DNA from: Bacteroides fragilis
GTDB lineage: Bacteria; Bacteroidota; Bacteroidia; Bacteroidales; DTGW01
Length of the DNA stretch: 36,023 nt
Assembly: GCA_945889005.1 (NCBI GenBank)
Contig: CAMDBI010000031.1
Coordinates: 1-36,023, forward strand
Direction of reading: 5' to 3'
Shown: one piece after another, positions 33,839-36,023 of the stretch
Position numbering within the stretch: the stretch's first letter is position 1
Layout of the letters: every line of letters starts with the position of its first letter
The notes under the pieces: generated by a model
Database searches by the model: none
The model's input: the letters and a program-made list of their open reading frames with translations, nothing else
What the model was told of the DNA's origin: nothing
Translations under genes and position numbers: made by a program

Positions 33839-35164
33839 ATTAATTACCGGTTTGCGTCCGATACTGAAATATGTATAGCCAGTTTCTTTCATATCAGATG
33901 GTTCGTAGATGTTTCGACCATCGAAAATGAGTTTGTTTTTCATAAGTTTGTCCATAATTTTAAAGTTGGGCAAACGAAACTCTGGCCATTCGGTCAATAG
34001 AAGCATGGCGTCTACGTCAATCACTGCTTCGTATTGGTCTTTGCAATATTCAATTTTGTCTCCAATTTTTCGGTGGGTTTCCTCCATTGCAGCTGGGTCG
34101 TATGCCTTCACTTTGGCTCCTTCATGCAGTAAGTGGTCGATAATTACTAATGCCGGAGCTTCGCGCATATCGTCGGTTTGTGGCTTGAACGACAAGCCCC
34201 ATACGCCAAAGGTTTTTCCTTTCAAATCGCCTTTGAAATGAGCTTTTATTTTGTTGAAAAGCACAGACTTTTGTTTGTCGTTTACATCTTCAACTGCTTG
34301 CAGTATTTTAAGTGAATGACCTTTGTCTTTGGCTGTTTTTACAAGAGCTTTTACGTCTTTAGGAAAGCACGAACCGCCGTAGCCAATTCCAGGGTATATA
34401 AATTTATTGCCAATACGCGGGTCGCTGCCAATACCTTTGCGTACCATGTTTACATCGGCTCCAACAATATCGCATAGGTTGGCAATATCGTTCATAAAGC
34501 TAATTTTGGTAGCAAGCATTGCATTTGCAGCATATTTAGTAAGCTCTGCTGAAGGTATGTCCATAAAAATTAATGGATGACCATTCAAAAGAAAAGGTTT
34601 GTAAAGCTTTTGCATCAAGCTTTCTGCTTCTTTGCTTTCAACTCCAATTACAATACGATCGGGTTTCAAAAAATCGTCGATGGCGTTTCCTTCTTTCAGA
34701 AATTCGGGATTTGAAGCTACATCGAATTTTATTTTGGCTTTACGTTTGGCTAGTTCATCGTTAATTGCTGCTTTAACTTTTTCGGCTGTTCCAATAGGAA
34801 CGGTACTTTTGGTTACAACAACCATGTAGTCGTTCATGTTTTGACCAATTTCGCGGGCGACTCCTAGTACATACTTCAAATCGGCACTTCCATCTTCATC
34901 AGGAGGTGTTCCTACAGCAATAAAAACTACTTCGCTGTCTTCTAATACGTCTTTTAGGCTCGTAGAAAAGAAAAGCCGCTCTTTCTTAACGTTTCGCTCA
35001 ACCATTACTTCGAGACCAGGCTCATATATGGGTATTATTCCCTGGTTTAACTTTTCAATTTTCGAACTATCGACATCGACGCAGGTTACCGATAAACCGG
35101 TTTCTGCAAAACAAGTACCTGTAACTAAACCAACGTAACCTGTGCCTACAATTGTAACTTTCAT
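33833..35164 (-). CDS. ugd: UDP-glucose 6-dehydrogenase
   Basis: Oxidises UDP-glucose to UDP-glucuronate with two NAD+. The coenzyme motif GTGYVGLVTG (7-16), GTPPDEDG, KSTVPIGT, NPEFLKEGNAIDDF and the catalytic C266 in YGGSCFPKD are intact. 443 aa, usual length. It is the first gene of the minus-strand nucleotide-sugar cluster, separated from the upstream receptor gene by a terminator. Confidence 0.96.
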   Translation of the reverse strand: MKVTIVGTGYVGLVTGTCFAETGLSVTCVDVDSSKIEKLNQGIIPIYEPGLEVMVERNVKKERLFFSTSLKDVLEDSEVVFIAVGTPPDEDGSADLKYVLGVAREIGQNMNDYMVVVTKSTVPIGTAEKVKAAINDELAKRKAKIKFDVASNPEFLKEGNAIDDFLKPDRIVIGVESKEAESLMQKLYKPFLLNGHPLIFMDIPSAELTKYAANAMLATKISFMNDIANLCDIVGADVNMVRKGIGSDPRIGNKFIYPGIGYGGSCFPKDVKALVKTAKDKGHSLKILQAVEDVNDKQKSVLFNKIKAHFKGDLKGKTFGVWGLSFKPQTDDMREAPALVIIDHLLHEGAKVKAYDPAAMEETHRKIGDKIEYCKDQYEAVIDVDAMLLLTEWPEFRLPNFKIMDKLMKNKLIFDGRNIYEPSDMKETGYTYFSIGRKPVINE

Positions 35165-35188
35165 ATTATTTAGTTTTTAATATAGAAA

Positions 35189-35228
35189 ACGCTAAGCATT
35201 TATAATATATTGTATAAATGCTTAGCGT
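35189..35228 (-). terminator. Intrinsic terminator after the TonB-dependent receptor
   Basis: The arms ACGCTAAGCATTTATA (35189-35204) and TATAAATGCTTAGCGT (35213-35228) are perfectly complementary, with an 8-nt loop. On the minus strand the stem is followed by a short TTTTC tract, so it closes the receptor transcript before ugd. A run of A after it on the plus side gives weaker function in the other direction. Confidence 0.85.
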
Positions 35229-35275
35229 AAAAAATGAGTCGTAAAATTAATTTTTTTTCTCGATTTGTCTAAAAT

Positions 35276-36023
35276 TTAAATAGAAATTCTTATGCCGCCC
35301 ATAATCCAACGTTTTGGCATAAGAGGGCCAAGTATTGCCATATATTCTTTGTCAAATACATTATTTACTTGAATATTTGCCCAAACTTTTTGGGGTAAAA
35401 TGTTTGCTTCTAATTGCGTGTTGCAAACAAAATATTCAGAATCAAGTTTTAAATTTTTGTTTGTTGATTTTATTTCAGATGCTGCATGCGCATCTCGAAC
35501 AATATATTTTCCGTCGATAAACCATCGAAAACGTCCTATTTGAAGGTTTAATTGATTGTTGAGAATTTGTTGTGCGTGGTTTGAAATATAGAATGTTACA
35601 ATTCCTTCTTCATTGCTTGTTTTCTGAAGTGTATAGTTTATTTGGTATTTAAAACTTAGTTTATCGGAAAACGAATGTAAAAAATTAAATTCGTTGCTTA
35701 TTCCAATAATACTCGATTTAGCAATATTTTTTGCATAAAGATAATCGGTCTGATATTTTAGAAACGACATGGAGTCAATAGTGCTGCTGTTTGTTAAAAC
35801 GTAGTCTATCAGATTGTTGGAATTGCGATAAAATATGGTAGAAGAATATTTAATTTTTTCAGAAAAAAAGATGTCAGTTCCAGTTTCGTACGACCACGAA
35901 TCTTCTGGCTTAAGGTTTGGATTTCCTACTTTATCGCCTCCTCTTACAGTTTTTCCTATAGCCCATCCATAGCGTTGATAATACAATTCGGTATAGTCGG
36001 GTGTTCGAACACTTCGACCTGCA
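35276..36023 (-). CDS. TonB-dependent outer-membrane receptor, C-terminal part
   Basis: The gene continues beyond the window, so its N-terminus (plug domain) is missing. About 248 residues are visible: GRSVRTPDYTELYYQRYG (a typical barrel motif of BtuB-like receptors), NPNLKPEDSWSYETGTDIFF, IGISNEFNFLHSFSDKLSFKYQINYTLQK and the late strand VFDKEYMAILGPLMPKRWIMGGIRISI. The TTG at 35986 is an internal codon, not the start. The substrate cannot be inferred. It probably draws on a TonB system, for which the TonB-like protein at 13085 is one candidate. Confidence 0.9.
   Translation of the reverse strand, partial: AGRSVRTPDYTELYYQRYGWAIGKTVRGGDKVGNPNLKPEDSWSYETGTDIFFSEKIKYSSTIFYRNSNNLIDYVLTNSSTIDSMSFLKYQTDYLYAKNIAKSSIIGISNEFNFLHSFSDKLSFKYQINYTLQKTSNEEGIVTFYISNHAQQILNNQLNLQIGRFRWFIDGKYIVRDAHAASEIKSTNKNLKLDSEYFVCNTQLEANILPQKVWANIQVNNVFDKEYMAILGPLMPKRWIMGGIRISI

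Overview
The window looks like a chromosomal segment of a Bacteroidota bacterium, probably close to Bacteroidales or Marinilabiliales. It is A+T-rich. It carries DUF6266 and DUF6943 proteins, an OmpP1/FadL-type porin paired with a Tyr-rich secreted protein, a WbqC-like protein, a TonB C-terminal protein, a TonB-dependent receptor and a SiaC-type (DUF1987) protein. Several promoters fit the Bacteroidota TTTG / TAnnTTTG pattern. No rRNA, tRNA or CRISPR array was seen.

Region 1 (about 1-5050) is an accessory island. It holds an orphan membrane protein flanked by long palindromes, about 1 kb of pyrimidine-rich non-coding repeats, a DUF6943 gene, and a minus-strand operon of DUF6266 plus two small membrane proteins. 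Divergent to that operon is a 64-residue protein preceded by four 11-bp tandem repeats. A MITE-like element follows. Function here is largely undescribed, and this is the most promising part of the window.

Region 2 (5050-20000) is core-like. A signalling and repair run (hybrid histidine kinase with a degenerate ATPase domain, recR, a single-domain receiver) is followed by a secreted unknown, thioredoxin reductase, a SiaC-like regulator and aconitase. Next come a TonB-like protein, an M2-type metallopeptidase lipoprotein and prolyl-tRNA synthetase on the minus strand, then the Tyr-rich protein and the OmpP1/FadL porin on the plus strand.

Region 3 (19940-28500) contains wbqC and a minus-strand run zwf-pgl-larC-larB, which joins the oxidative pentose phosphate entry to two of the three nickel-pincer cofactor genes. 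Divergent from it is a radical SAM/DUF4130 pair predicted to act on nucleic acid, then a secreted TPR protein.

Region 4 (28540-36023) is a minus-strand nucleotide-sugar cluster: ugd, UDP-xylose synthase, rfbA, rfbC, rfbD and a phosphohexomutase. The mutase makes glucose-1-phosphate, RfbA/C/D lead towards dTDP-rhamnose (rfbB is not in the window), and Ugd plus Uxs lead to UDP-glucuronate and UDP-xylose. The window ends inside a TonB-dependent receptor gene.

Heptameric ATTNNNN tandem repeats recur in spacers, several of them touching stop codons. All family names come from recognising protein sequence by eye; no database search was run.
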